From assembly GCA_030651375.1 (NCBI GenBank), contig JAUSFM010000015.1, forward strand, positions 62,001 through 126,000: a stretch of 64,000 nucleotides of DNA, given 5' to 3'. This DNA is from Candidatus Woesearchaeota archaeon (GTDB lineage: Archaea; Nanobdellota; Nanobdellia; Woesearchaeales; UBA12501). The position numbers and the translations under genes are program-made. Below, piece after piece: positions 50,357 to 57,212 of this stretch (positions are counted from its first letter, which is position 1; each line of letters opens with the position of its first letter). The notes under the pieces are model-generated. The model was not told the origin of the DNA, made no database searches, and saw only the letters and a list, made by a program, of their open reading frames with translations.

Positions 50357-51580
50357 ATGGCTCTTTTCACCCAAAAATATGCGCCGAAAAAAAACAGCGA
50401 CATCGTGGGGCAGGACCACGCCATTGCGCAGGTGCAGTTGTTTATCAAGAATTTCAAACAACAAAAACACCGCTGCCTGATTCTCCATGGCCCTGCAGGG
50501 TGCGGCAAAACTTCTATCGCACATGTTGTTGCGCATGGAGAAAACCTTGAGCTCGTTGAGCTGAACGCCAGCGACGTGCGCAACAAAGAGGGCATCAGCA
50601 GTGTACTCGGGGGCGCGCTGAAACAGCAGTCGCTGTTCTTCCGCGGCAAAATTATTCTTCTTGACGACATTGATGGCATTTCTGGCAGCGGCGACCGCGG
50701 CGGCGTTGCCGCGCTCCTTTCACTTCTTGAAACCTCTTCTTTTCCTGTTATTTGCACCGCCATCGATCCGTTTGCAGACAATCTCAAACCGCTTCGCAAA
50801 GCCAGCACGCTGGTGGCGTGCGCGCTCTTGGATTACGCATCGATTTCATCGCTGTTGACCACGATTTGCGCCGCGGAAAAAATCACTGCAGACCCCGTTG
50901 CCCTGCGGACGCTGGCGCGGCACGCCGGCGGCGATGCACGCGCGGCGCTCAATGATTTATACACGCTCACCGGCGGAACACACACGCTCACCGCCGCTGA
51001 AGTTGCTGGCTTGGATGCGCGCGAACAGCTCGAATCAATTCCGAATGCGCTCCTCAAAGTATTCAAGACCAAACAGCTCGACATTGCCCTCCACGCATTT
51101 GATTTGGTTGATGAAGAGCCCGATCAAATCCTGTCGTGGATTCAAGAAAACCTGCCGCACGAATATAACCGGCCAGCTGACCTTGCGCGGGCATACGATT
51201 ACCTTTCAAAAGCAGACATTATGCGACGGCGGATTCGGCGCTGGCAATACTGGCGGTTTCTCGTGTATGTGTCTGCGTACATGACCGGCGGCGTTGCCGT
51301 GTCAAAGGATGAAAAAAATCATGCCTTCATCACCTACAAGCAAACCATGCGCGGCCTGATGATCTGGCAAGCAAACATGAAATACACCAAGCGAAAAAGC
51401 ATTGCTGAAAAACTTGCTCCTGCGCTGCACACGTCGTCAAAAAACGTGGTGAACAATGTTATCCCTTACTTGCAGGGGATGTTTAGAAATACAACACCTC
51501 GCAGTACCCCGATGACTGCGCAGATTGCTACCGAATACGAATTGGACGACGATGAGGTTGCGTGGCTGAAGGGGAAATAG
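50357..51580 (+). CDS. rfcL: replication factor C large subunit
   Basis: 407 residues from the ATG at 50357, where the protein starts MALFTQKYAPKKNSDIVGQ as RFC subunits do. Walker A LHGPAGCGKTSIA (about 44-56), Walker B ILLDDIDGISGSG (about 96-108), and sensor-like regions; the C-terminal half (about 290-407) is the large-subunit helical domain. It opens the PCNA ring for loading on DNA. No PIP-box at the C-terminus was seen. The longer frame upstream is antisense to the small pilin-like gene and lacks support. Confidence 0.93.
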   Translation: MALFTQKYAPKKNSDIVGQDHAIAQVQLFIKNFKQQKHRCLILHGPAGCGKTSIAHVVAHGENLELVELNASDVRNKEGISSVLGGALKQQSLFFRGKIILLDDIDGISGSGDRGGVAALLSLLETSSFPVICTAIDPFADNLKPLRKASTLVACALLDYASISSLLTTICAAEKITADPVALRTLARHAGGDARAALNDLYTLTGGTHTLTAAEVAGLDAREQLESIPNALLKVFKTKQLDIALHAFDLVDEEPDQILSWIQENLPHEYNRPADLARAYDYLSKADIMRRRIRRWQYWRFLVYVSAYMTGGVAVSKDEKNHAFITYKQTMRGLMIWQANMKYTKRKSIAEKLAPALHTSSKNVVNNVIPYLQGMFRNTTPRSTPMTAQIATEYELDDDEVAWLKGK

Positions 51581-51618
51581 CAACAAATTATATAAACCCC
51601 TGTTATCCTCTGTGGTTT

Positions 51619-53160
51619 ATGGCAGAACCCTCAAAAGAAAAAGAATCAAAAACACCAAAACTGCTCTCCATCGAAGAGATGGCCACGTTCTGCAAAGCCA
51701 AGGGCTTTGTCTATTTATCTGGAGAGATTTACGGCGGGCTTGCCGGCTTCTTTGATTTCGGCCATCTCGGCTCAGAGCTGAAAAAAAACATCAAGCAGGA
51801 ATGGTGGAAGCACTTTGTCCAGTCCCGCGAAGATGTTGTCGGGATTGACGGCAGCATCATCACCAATCCAGCAGTGTGGAAGGCATCCGGCCACGTTGAT
51901 TGTTTTGAAGACATCATGGTCGAGTGTGAAAAATGCCACGCCCGCATCCGCGGTGACCACCTTATTGAAGACCGGCTGAAAATTCAGGCAGACGGCCTTT
52001 CTAAAGAAGACATCACCAAACTCGTCATTGAAAATAAAATCAAATGCTCCTGCGGCGGCGCGTTTGCAGCGGGAAAACAATTTAATCTCATGTTCTCCAC
52101 GAATGTCGGGCCGGTTGAAACCGCAACCTCAAAAGCATATCTTCGCCCGGAAACAGCCCAGCTCATGTTCACGAATTTCCGGCTCGTTACTGAACACGGC
52201 CGCATGAAGCTTCCGTTTGGCATTGCCCAAATCGGGCGGTCGTTTCGCAACGAAATTTCGCCGCGGGATTTTCTGTTCCGATGCAGGGAATTTGAGCAGA
52301 TGGAAATAGAATATTTTATCCATCCTGAGCGCGTGCAGTGCCCGTTTATTGGCGAAGTCCTTGAAACATCGCTTCTTATCTTTTCAGCAGAATCACAGGA
52401 CAAAAAACAAAAAGCCGTTGACCTGACCATCAAAGAAGCCCTTGACAAAGGCGTTATCAAAAGCCAATGGCATGCCTACTGGCTCGCAACATCGTTCAAT
52501 TGGTTCATCAAGCTCGGTGCCAACCAAAATAACTTCCGCATTCGCCAGCATCTCCAGACTGAAAAGAGCCATTATGCCGTCGATACGTGGGACCTTGAAT
52601 ATAATTTTCCGTTCGGCTGGAAAGAATTGCAGGGCATTGCCAACCGCGGCGACTTCGACCTGAAACAGCATATGCTCCATTCAAAAGTTGACCTCTCACT
52701 GTTTGACGAAGAAACACAAAAAAAAGTTGTCCCCCACGTTGTTGCCGAGCCGTCGTTCGGCGTTGAGCGCACGTTTTTGGTGTTCCTGTTTGATGCATAC
52801 AATTATGATGCCGAGCGGGGAAATGTTGTGCTGAAACTGCATCCCAAACTCGCGCCGGTGCACGTTTCAGTTCTTCCATTGGTCAACAAGCTCCACGACA
52901 ATGCGCGAGAACTTTTCGCCAAGCTGAAAGATTATTTTGTGTGCACCTATGACAAATCAGGCAGCATCGGAAGAAGGTATGCCCGCAACGACGAAATCGG
53001 CACGCCGTACTGCGTCACGGTTGACTTTGAAACACTGCAGGATCATGCAGTTACGATTCGTGACCGCGACACCACGGCGCAAAAACGCATTCCAGTTACC
53101 GACCTTATCCGTGTTATCGACGACCTTATCAGCGGAAGAACAACATTTAACAACATTTAA
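51619..53160 (+). CDS. glyS: glycyl-tRNA synthetase (archaeal/eukaryotic type)
   Basis: 513 residues from the ATG at 51619; an ATTATATAAACC box A lies about 25 bases upstream. Class II motifs: FDFGHLGSELKKNIKQEWW (about 47-65), FRNEISPRDFLFRCREFEQME (motif 2, about 212-232), and PSFGVERTFLVFLFDAY (motif 3, about 377-393). Zn-like Cys sets in CEKCHARI and CSCGGAF. C-terminal anticodon-binding domain (about 410-500). Slightly shorter than some family members. Confidence 0.95.
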   Translation: MAEPSKEKESKTPKLLSIEEMATFCKAKGFVYLSGEIYGGLAGFFDFGHLGSELKKNIKQEWWKHFVQSREDVVGIDGSIITNPAVWKASGHVDCFEDIMVECEKCHARIRGDHLIEDRLKIQADGLSKEDITKLVIENKIKCSCGGAFAAGKQFNLMFSTNVGPVETATSKAYLRPETAQLMFTNFRLVTEHGRMKLPFGIAQIGRSFRNEISPRDFLFRCREFEQMEIEYFIHPERVQCPFIGEVLETSLLIFSAESQDKKQKAVDLTIKEALDKGVIKSQWHAYWLATSFNWFIKLGANQNNFRIRQHLQTEKSHYAVDTWDLEYNFPFGWKELQGIANRGDFDLKQHMLHSKVDLSLFDEETQKKVVPHVVAEPSFGVERTFLVFLFDAYNYDAERGNVVLKLHPKLAPVHVSVLPLVNKLHDNARELFAKLKDYFVCTYDKSGSIGRRYARNDEIGTPYCVTVDFETLQDHAVTIRDRDTTAQKRIPVTDLIRVIDDLISGRTTFNNI

Positions 53161-53185
53161 TAAGCTCTACTGCTCAAGAGGGCAT

Positions 53186-54106
53186 ATGGGAAGAATTAAA
53201 AAAGAGGCGATACGTGCAGCAGGCTACACTCTTCTCGTGCTTTTTTTCTTTGCCGCCTTGCTCCTGCTTGAGGGCACGCCAAGTAATGCCAACGGTATTA
53301 CCGGATTTCAGGTTGCTGATGTTGAGCAAACCCTGACGACGGGAACGCCTGTGCCTGAAGACTTGCTCGCCCAAGTCAAGGCATTTGCCAACAGCTTTCC
53401 GCTGACGAAAGATGTTGGCGACGGCGCTGAAATCTGCCTGCTCATTGACTTCGGCAACAACAATGTTAAATCATTTGACCTCTTCAAGGATGGCGGCGTT
53501 GTTGAAGTGACCGAGTCAAAATACAGCACCTACTGCAACAATGATCCGAACAATCAAGGCAGTGAAGACTTTGTCATACAGTACGTTGATTACGCTTCTT
53601 TCAAAGACCACATCACGAATCCGACGTGCGACAAATTCAAAAATAATGGGCAAGGAAATGACTTTTATTATCTCCCCTCCGAGTTTGTAAAACTCGGCGG
53701 CGACGCGGTATGCAATCGGGTGTTCCAAGTGCGCTACTGCCCTGCAATCAGCCAGTGCTTGAGCAACAGCGACCTTGCGCAGATGGGAATGGACTGCTGC
53801 ATTGAGAAAAAAGGCCTCTACCGAATTCCCGGCTTTGGCACGTGGCAGTTTTACGCAGCTGCTGGTGTGTTTTTCGTTGTACTCTTTGGCATGGTTCTTT
53901 TGCTGATTCACTTCCGGCACAAAGAGGCGCAGATTGAGAAAAAAGAAGCAACCTACCACGCCGGCCAAATTGAAGAGTACATTCTCAAAGGCATGAAGAC
54001 CGGGCACACTGAAGACGAAATCCACCAAAAACTGCTCGACGCAGGGTGGGATGAAGAATTTATCACACCGGTGTTTGAAAGCGTGCGGATGCAGAAGAAG
54101 AATTAA
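53186..54106 (+). CDS. unknown two-membrane-segment protein with helical tail motif
   Basis: 306 residues from the ATG at 53186. N-terminal membrane helix (about 12-30), a large outside domain with eight or nine cysteines (STYCNNDP, TCDKF, AVCNRV, YCPAISQCL, DCCIEKK), a second membrane helix (about 219-241), and a cytoplasmic tail ending with IEEYILKGMKTGHTEDEIHQKLLDAGWDEEF. The same tail motif ends the protein at 20918-21346. The repeated use of this tail suggests a shared partner. Function unknown. Confidence 0.78.
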   Translation: MGRIKKEAIRAAGYTLLVLFFFAALLLLEGTPSNANGITGFQVADVEQTLTTGTPVPEDLLAQVKAFANSFPLTKDVGDGAEICLLIDFGNNNVKSFDLFKDGGVVEVTESKYSTYCNNDPNNQGSEDFVIQYVDYASFKDHITNPTCDKFKNNGQGNDFYYLPSEFVKLGGDAVCNRVFQVRYCPAISQCLSNSDLAQMGMDCCIEKKGLYRIPGFGTWQFYAAAGVFFVVLFGMVLLLIHFRHKEAQIEKKEATYHAGQIEEYILKGMKTGHTEDEIHQKLLDAGWDEEFITPVFESVRMQKKN

Positions 54107-54588
54107 CGGAGATAATGCCTGTCAAAAATTCTTTGCGCTTCGGTATCAATCATTCTTCTCAACGTCCTTCCAGTGTTATACACCGTGCGCACCACTGCTT
54201 CCAATCGTCCGTCATGGGCAAAATCGGTTTCAAGTGGGTGGTACGCGAACACGCCGGTATCCAGCGCGATCAATTTCACTCCATGCTCTTCCTGCACTTC
54301 GCCAACCATTTTTTCCACAATCCTGTACCATACTGCATCTAATCGTCTATCTGCAGCGCGTGTTGTTGATTCCAAACGAATATGGTCTACATACGCACCG
54401 TCTCCCGGCACGTCGTGTACCTGTACCGTGCTGTACACATGAAAATCATTATTCGCTTCATGAAACTGCACTGAACGCTGGGGCGTTTTCAACGCTGCTT
54501 GGTCGTCATTGCTCGGTGACCACGTTCCTTGCACAACGCGGTTGACCGTGGCTACAAGGCGTGGGAGGAGGATAATTGGTTCTGTCAT
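54103..54588 (-). CDS. unknown protein
   Basis: 161 residues. Mixed alpha/beta with a central segment SVQFHEANNDFHVYSTVQVHDVPGDGAYVDHIRLEST and a late helix VYNTGRTLRRMIDTEAQRIFDRHY. No Cys, no signal peptide, no recognised family. It converges on the upstream membrane-protein gene with a 4-base overlap. Confidence 0.66.
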   Translation of the reverse strand: MTEPIILLPRLVATVNRVVQGTWSPSNDDQAALKTPQRSVQFHEANNDFHVYSTVQVHDVPGDGAYVDHIRLESTTRAADRRLDAVWYRIVEKMVGEVQEEHGVKLIALDTGVFAYHPLETDFAHDGRLEAVVRTVYNTGRTLRRMIDTEAQRIFDRHYLR

Positions 54589-54685
54589 ACACTTCTCACA
54601 ACATCCACTCCTTTATAAGAATTATTATGCTGGAACAAAACCATCAGCGTAAACTTTATATACCAACACGTTCGCCCAAAGGGAT

Positions 54686-55063
54686 ATGCCAATCGCAGAC
54701 CTCAAAGCAGGACAGGGAAAAGTTGACCTTACCGTCGACATTACTGAAAAAGGTGACGTGCGCACCTTCGCGAAATTTGGCAAGGAAGGCAGAGTATGCA
54801 ACGCAACGGCAAAAGACGCTTCTGGTGAAATAAAATTAAGCCTCTGGAACGAACAGGTTGACCAAGTCAATGTCGGCGACAAAATCAAAATTACGAACGG
54901 CTATGTCAGCGAATGGCAGGGCGAGAAACAGCTCTCCACCGGCAAGTTTGGCACACTGGAAGTCGTGAGCAAGGGCGCAGGTGCAGCGCCTGCAGAATCA
55001 GAGCCGGCACCAAAAGCTGCGAAGAGTGAAGAAGACGATTTGTTTGAAGAAGAGACAGTTTAA
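54686..55063 (+). CDS. ssb: single-stranded DNA-binding protein (OB fold)
   Basis: 125 residues. An OB-fold domain (about 1-88) with VDLTVDITEKGDVRTFAKFGKEGRVCNATAKDASGEIKLSLW and VGDKIKITNGYV, the pattern of archaeal/crenarchaeal-type SSB and RPA OB folds, followed by an Ala/Pro/Glu-rich flexible linker and an acidic tail (SEEDDLFEEETV) like the protein-docking tail of SSB. A CTTTATATACC box A precedes the ATG by about 25 bases. Confidence 0.9.
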   Translation: MPIADLKAGQGKVDLTVDITEKGDVRTFAKFGKEGRVCNATAKDASGEIKLSLWNEQVDQVNVGDKIKITNGYVSEWQGEKQLSTGKFGTLEVVSKGAGAAPAESEPAPKAAKSEEDDLFEEETV

Positions 55064-55067
55064 GATT

Positions 55068-55580
55068 CTAAGCCTTCTCAAAAATATAATTGCCTACTGC
55101 CCTCCACGTTCTTTTGTATTCTGCTTCACTTCGCACATAGTCACGTAATGGTTGGTCACGAAACGGCACGTACATGCCGCCCGGCATAAGGCATCGCCGT
55201 ATTTCATTCACTGCTGAAAAAAGATCAGTAGTGTACGGTACACGGTTCAGTTGAAATGTTCCCGCACAGTTCGGAAGGGTGTAGTCATACAAGAGCGCAG
55301 TAAAAACCATGCCGAGCGTGTCGTTCTGGAAAGGCAAGCGCTTTAGGTTTGCACATACCACTCCGGGTGCCGGCGTGAGAATTGCACGGTCGCAATCAAC
55401 TGCTATCACTCTACTATCAGGGAACTCAACCCGCAAAAACTCGGTAATGGAACCCGTGCCGCAGTTGCCATCGAGAATGATTTTTTCTTTTAGCCCTTCA
55501 ATTTTTCCGGCATCAGTGAGTATAGTTTTCAGTGCGCGGACCATACACTCCGCAGTAGCCGAATCGGTATACAGGTTCAT
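55068..55580 (-). CDS. SAM-dependent methyltransferase-like protein
   Basis: 170 residues. LDGNCGTGSITEFLRVEFPDSRVIAVDCD (about 36-64) is a class I methyltransferase motif I to II, though Gly-Asn-Cys-Gly-Thr-Gly is slightly unusual. Later NLKRLPFQNDTLGMVFTALLYDYTL and RRCLMPGGMYVPF match motifs IV and VI. Substrate unknown. It is short for the fold and may lack a C-terminal strand. Converges with ssb across 4 bases. Confidence 0.74.
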   Translation of the reverse strand: MNLYTDSATAECMVRALKTILTDAGKIEGLKEKIILDGNCGTGSITEFLRVEFPDSRVIAVDCDRAILTPAPGVVCANLKRLPFQNDTLGMVFTALLYDYTLPNCAGTFQLNRVPYTTDLFSAVNEIRRCLMPGGMYVPFRDQPLRDYVRSEAEYKRTWRAVGNYIFEKA

Positions 55581-55592
55581 GTGTCTCGTTCA

Positions 55593-56258
55593 TCAGCCGC
55601 TCCTATTTAAACCTTTCACTATCAACTCTAACTTTCTCTTTTTTTCTTCATTTTCAAAACCAATCTCTTTTTGAAATAATCGTATGCTTTCTTTTCTTCG
55701 TATCTTCATTCTTACGCCGACCGTCACTTTTCCATCTTTGCGCTTATTTTTTCTTCCTTCTAAAAACGGTTTTGTTGTTTTTATACCAAAATAAGACTCG
55801 AGCAACTTTTTTATATCCTTAAAAAAATTAATTCCATCTTTAACGAGAGATACCTCTTTAGACATTTTTATTTCTATTGCTTTTGAAAAACAATCGACAC
55901 ACCCTTCACAGGTAAACAACCGTTCGGCAAAACGGCGAAAACATTCTTTATCGTTTCGAATCCATGCGGGTATAACAAAACGTTGTAACACTTTATTCCC
56001 TGCAGGAACACCTAGACTATACATGTACCGTGCAATCTCTCTGTTATTAATCCCTAAATTAAATGAAACCCCGTATAGGTTTGTTTTATTTTCCCTGATT
56101 TTGCCTTTGTAACCAAAGAGCACGTTTATTTCGTTATTAAATCGCTCAAGTTCCGTAGTATCTTTTGAGGTATAATCCATCCTCCATTTTGGATGGCCTT
56201 GAAGATGCCCATCTCCCATAAGATCTCCAACAATCCCTGCTAATATCCTCTTCTTCAT
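55593..56258 (-). CDS. LAGLIDADG-type homing endonuclease
   Basis: 221 residues from the ATG at 56258, about 28 bases behind a GTATTTAAACAGG box A; an upstream in-frame extension lacks support. First motif ILAGIVGDLMGDGH (about 5-18), with the helix and the catalytic-type Asp; second motif FAERLFTCEGCVD (about 101-113) is degenerate. The rest is Lys/Arg-rich and AT-rich, including MKIRRKESIRLFQKE. Freestanding and 121 bases from an apparently interrupted tRNA-Phe, which would suit an intron- or tRNA-gene-associated endonuclease. Confidence 0.82.
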   Translation of the reverse strand: MKKRILAGIVGDLMGDGHLQGHPKWRMDYTSKDTTELERFNNEINVLFGYKGKIRENKTNLYGVSFNLGINNREIARYMYSLGVPAGNKVLQRFVIPAWIRNDKECFRRFAERLFTCEGCVDCFSKAIEIKMSKEVSLVKDGINFFKDIKKLLESYFGIKTTKPFLEGRKNKRKDGKVTVGVRMKIRRKESIRLFQKEIGFENEEKKRKLELIVKGLNRSG

Positions 56259-56379
56259 AAGGGGGCATGTATTGTTCCTGTTTAAATACCTGACGCGGGT
56301 GTTTGTCCAGTGTCCAGTGGAAAAGACCAAAAACTATATAAATCGTCCATAAGCCCTCTGGTTCAAGCTGAGTTATTAT

Positions 56380-56482
56380 GGGAATGAGAAAACAATTGTT
56401 TTTTTGCCATTAACATAGCTCAGCCTGGGAGAGCACCACGCTGAAGACGTGGTTGTCGTGGGTTCAAATCCCACTGTTCCCA
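56380..56482 (+). tRNA. tRNA-Phe (GAA) with an apparent insertion in the 5' acceptor strand
   Basis: The core is clear: D arm GCTC...GAGC, anticodon stem CCACG/CGTGG with loop CTGAAGA (anticodon GAA), T arm GTGGG-TTCAAAT-CCCAC, acceptor 3' strand TGTTCCC. The matching 5' strand GGGAACA is not contiguous: GGG(AA) lies at 56380-56384 and (AA)CA at 56412-56415. The 29 intervening bases have complementary ends (AATG/CATT) and an inner AAAAC/GTTTT hairpin. Without this reading, only four of seven acceptor pairs form. A CTATATAAATC box A lies at 56334-56344. A canonical bulge-helix-bulge could not be drawn. Confidence 0.75.
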
Positions 56483-56556
56483 TGGGGGACTCGCAAGAGT
56501 CCTTCTTTATTTTTCTCTTCCGATAAAAATATATACCTCCGGAGTTTCCTGTGCAC

Positions 56557-56862
56557 ATGGTTAAAAAATCATTACTCGATCGAGTGCATGATGCGACTCC
56601 CCTATCAGTGCCACTATTAGTCTGTGCAACATTTATCGGCGGAGGTTTGTATCTGGGCAGGTATCTGGATAAATTGGATGATGTACGTTGGTGTCGCCAA
56701 AAAACATACAGCTCATCTGTTTCTGGCAACACTTTCGACCCTGTAACTGTAGCGGGGCCTTTGACCAATCTGTCCTGTAATGAACTTTTTAACTGGGATA
56801 CACCATCTCCCGTTGTGCGCTTTTTAAATAACTACGCTGCCGCTAAATATGGCATTCGATAA
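56557..56862 (+). CDS. small membrane protein, first of a paralogous pair
   Basis: 101 residues from the ATG at 56557; a GTG two codons earlier is possible. AAATATATACC box A about 24 bases upstream. One membrane helix (about 17-36), then an outside domain with DVRWCRQK and DP..V..P.T..SCNELFNWDT. The next gene shares this DV..CR ... DP ... SC.ELF.W pattern. Function unknown. Two Cys could form a disulfide. Confidence 0.72.
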   Translation: MVKKSLLDRVHDATPLSVPLLVCATFIGGGLYLGRYLDKLDDVRWCRQKTYSSSVSGNTFDPVTVAGPLTNLSCNELFNWDTPSPVVRFLNNYAAAKYGIR

Positions 56863-56903
56863 ATCCGATACAATTTTATATTGGTGTTTGTTCTCTACTG
56901 TCA

Positions 56904-57194
56904 ATGACTGACCAACCACTAACCGAACGACTTGATAGTGAAACTTCTTTAACAGGGTTCTTTGTAGGCGCTATTATAGTCCCCGCAGCACTTGTGGCAA
57001 TAATGGCTTCTGCGGCTTACACCCAAATGAAAAGGCAGGATGTTGCCTATTGTCGCGGACAAATGAGTGCTTCGGCTGCGTCTGTTCAGCCAGTAGATCC
57101 AACAAAAATCTATGCACCCGAGACGGGTTCATCATGTGCTGACCTTTTTCGTTGGGAAACTCGTTATAACTCCTCTTATTTCTATATTAAGTAA
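56904..57194 (+). CDS. small membrane protein, second of a paralogous pair
   Basis: 96 residues. One membrane helix (about 18-39, FFVGAIIVPAALVAIMASAAY), then DVAYCRGQ, DPTKIYAPETGSSCADLFRWET, which match the pattern of the previous gene. Acidic N-terminus. The end is 18 bases from the 3' end of the convergent flaJ gene. Function unknown. Confidence 0.72.
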   Translation: MTDQPLTERLDSETSLTGFFVGAIIVPAALVAIMASAAYTQMKRQDVAYCRGQMSASAASVQPVDPTKIYAPETGSSCADLFRWETRYNSSYFYIK

Positions 57195-57212
57195 TCAGAA
57201 TCATTTTCTTCC

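Noticed and set aside
50263-50808. N-terminal extension of the small pilin-like gene
   Set aside because: Antisense to the conserved start of rfcL; a membrane-helix start at 50262 fits better.
56380-56415. Canonical bulge-helix-bulge intron in tRNA-Phe
   Set aside because: The two exon junctions do not fit a 3-base bulge, 4-base-pair helix, 3-base bulge; retained only as an unexplained insertion.
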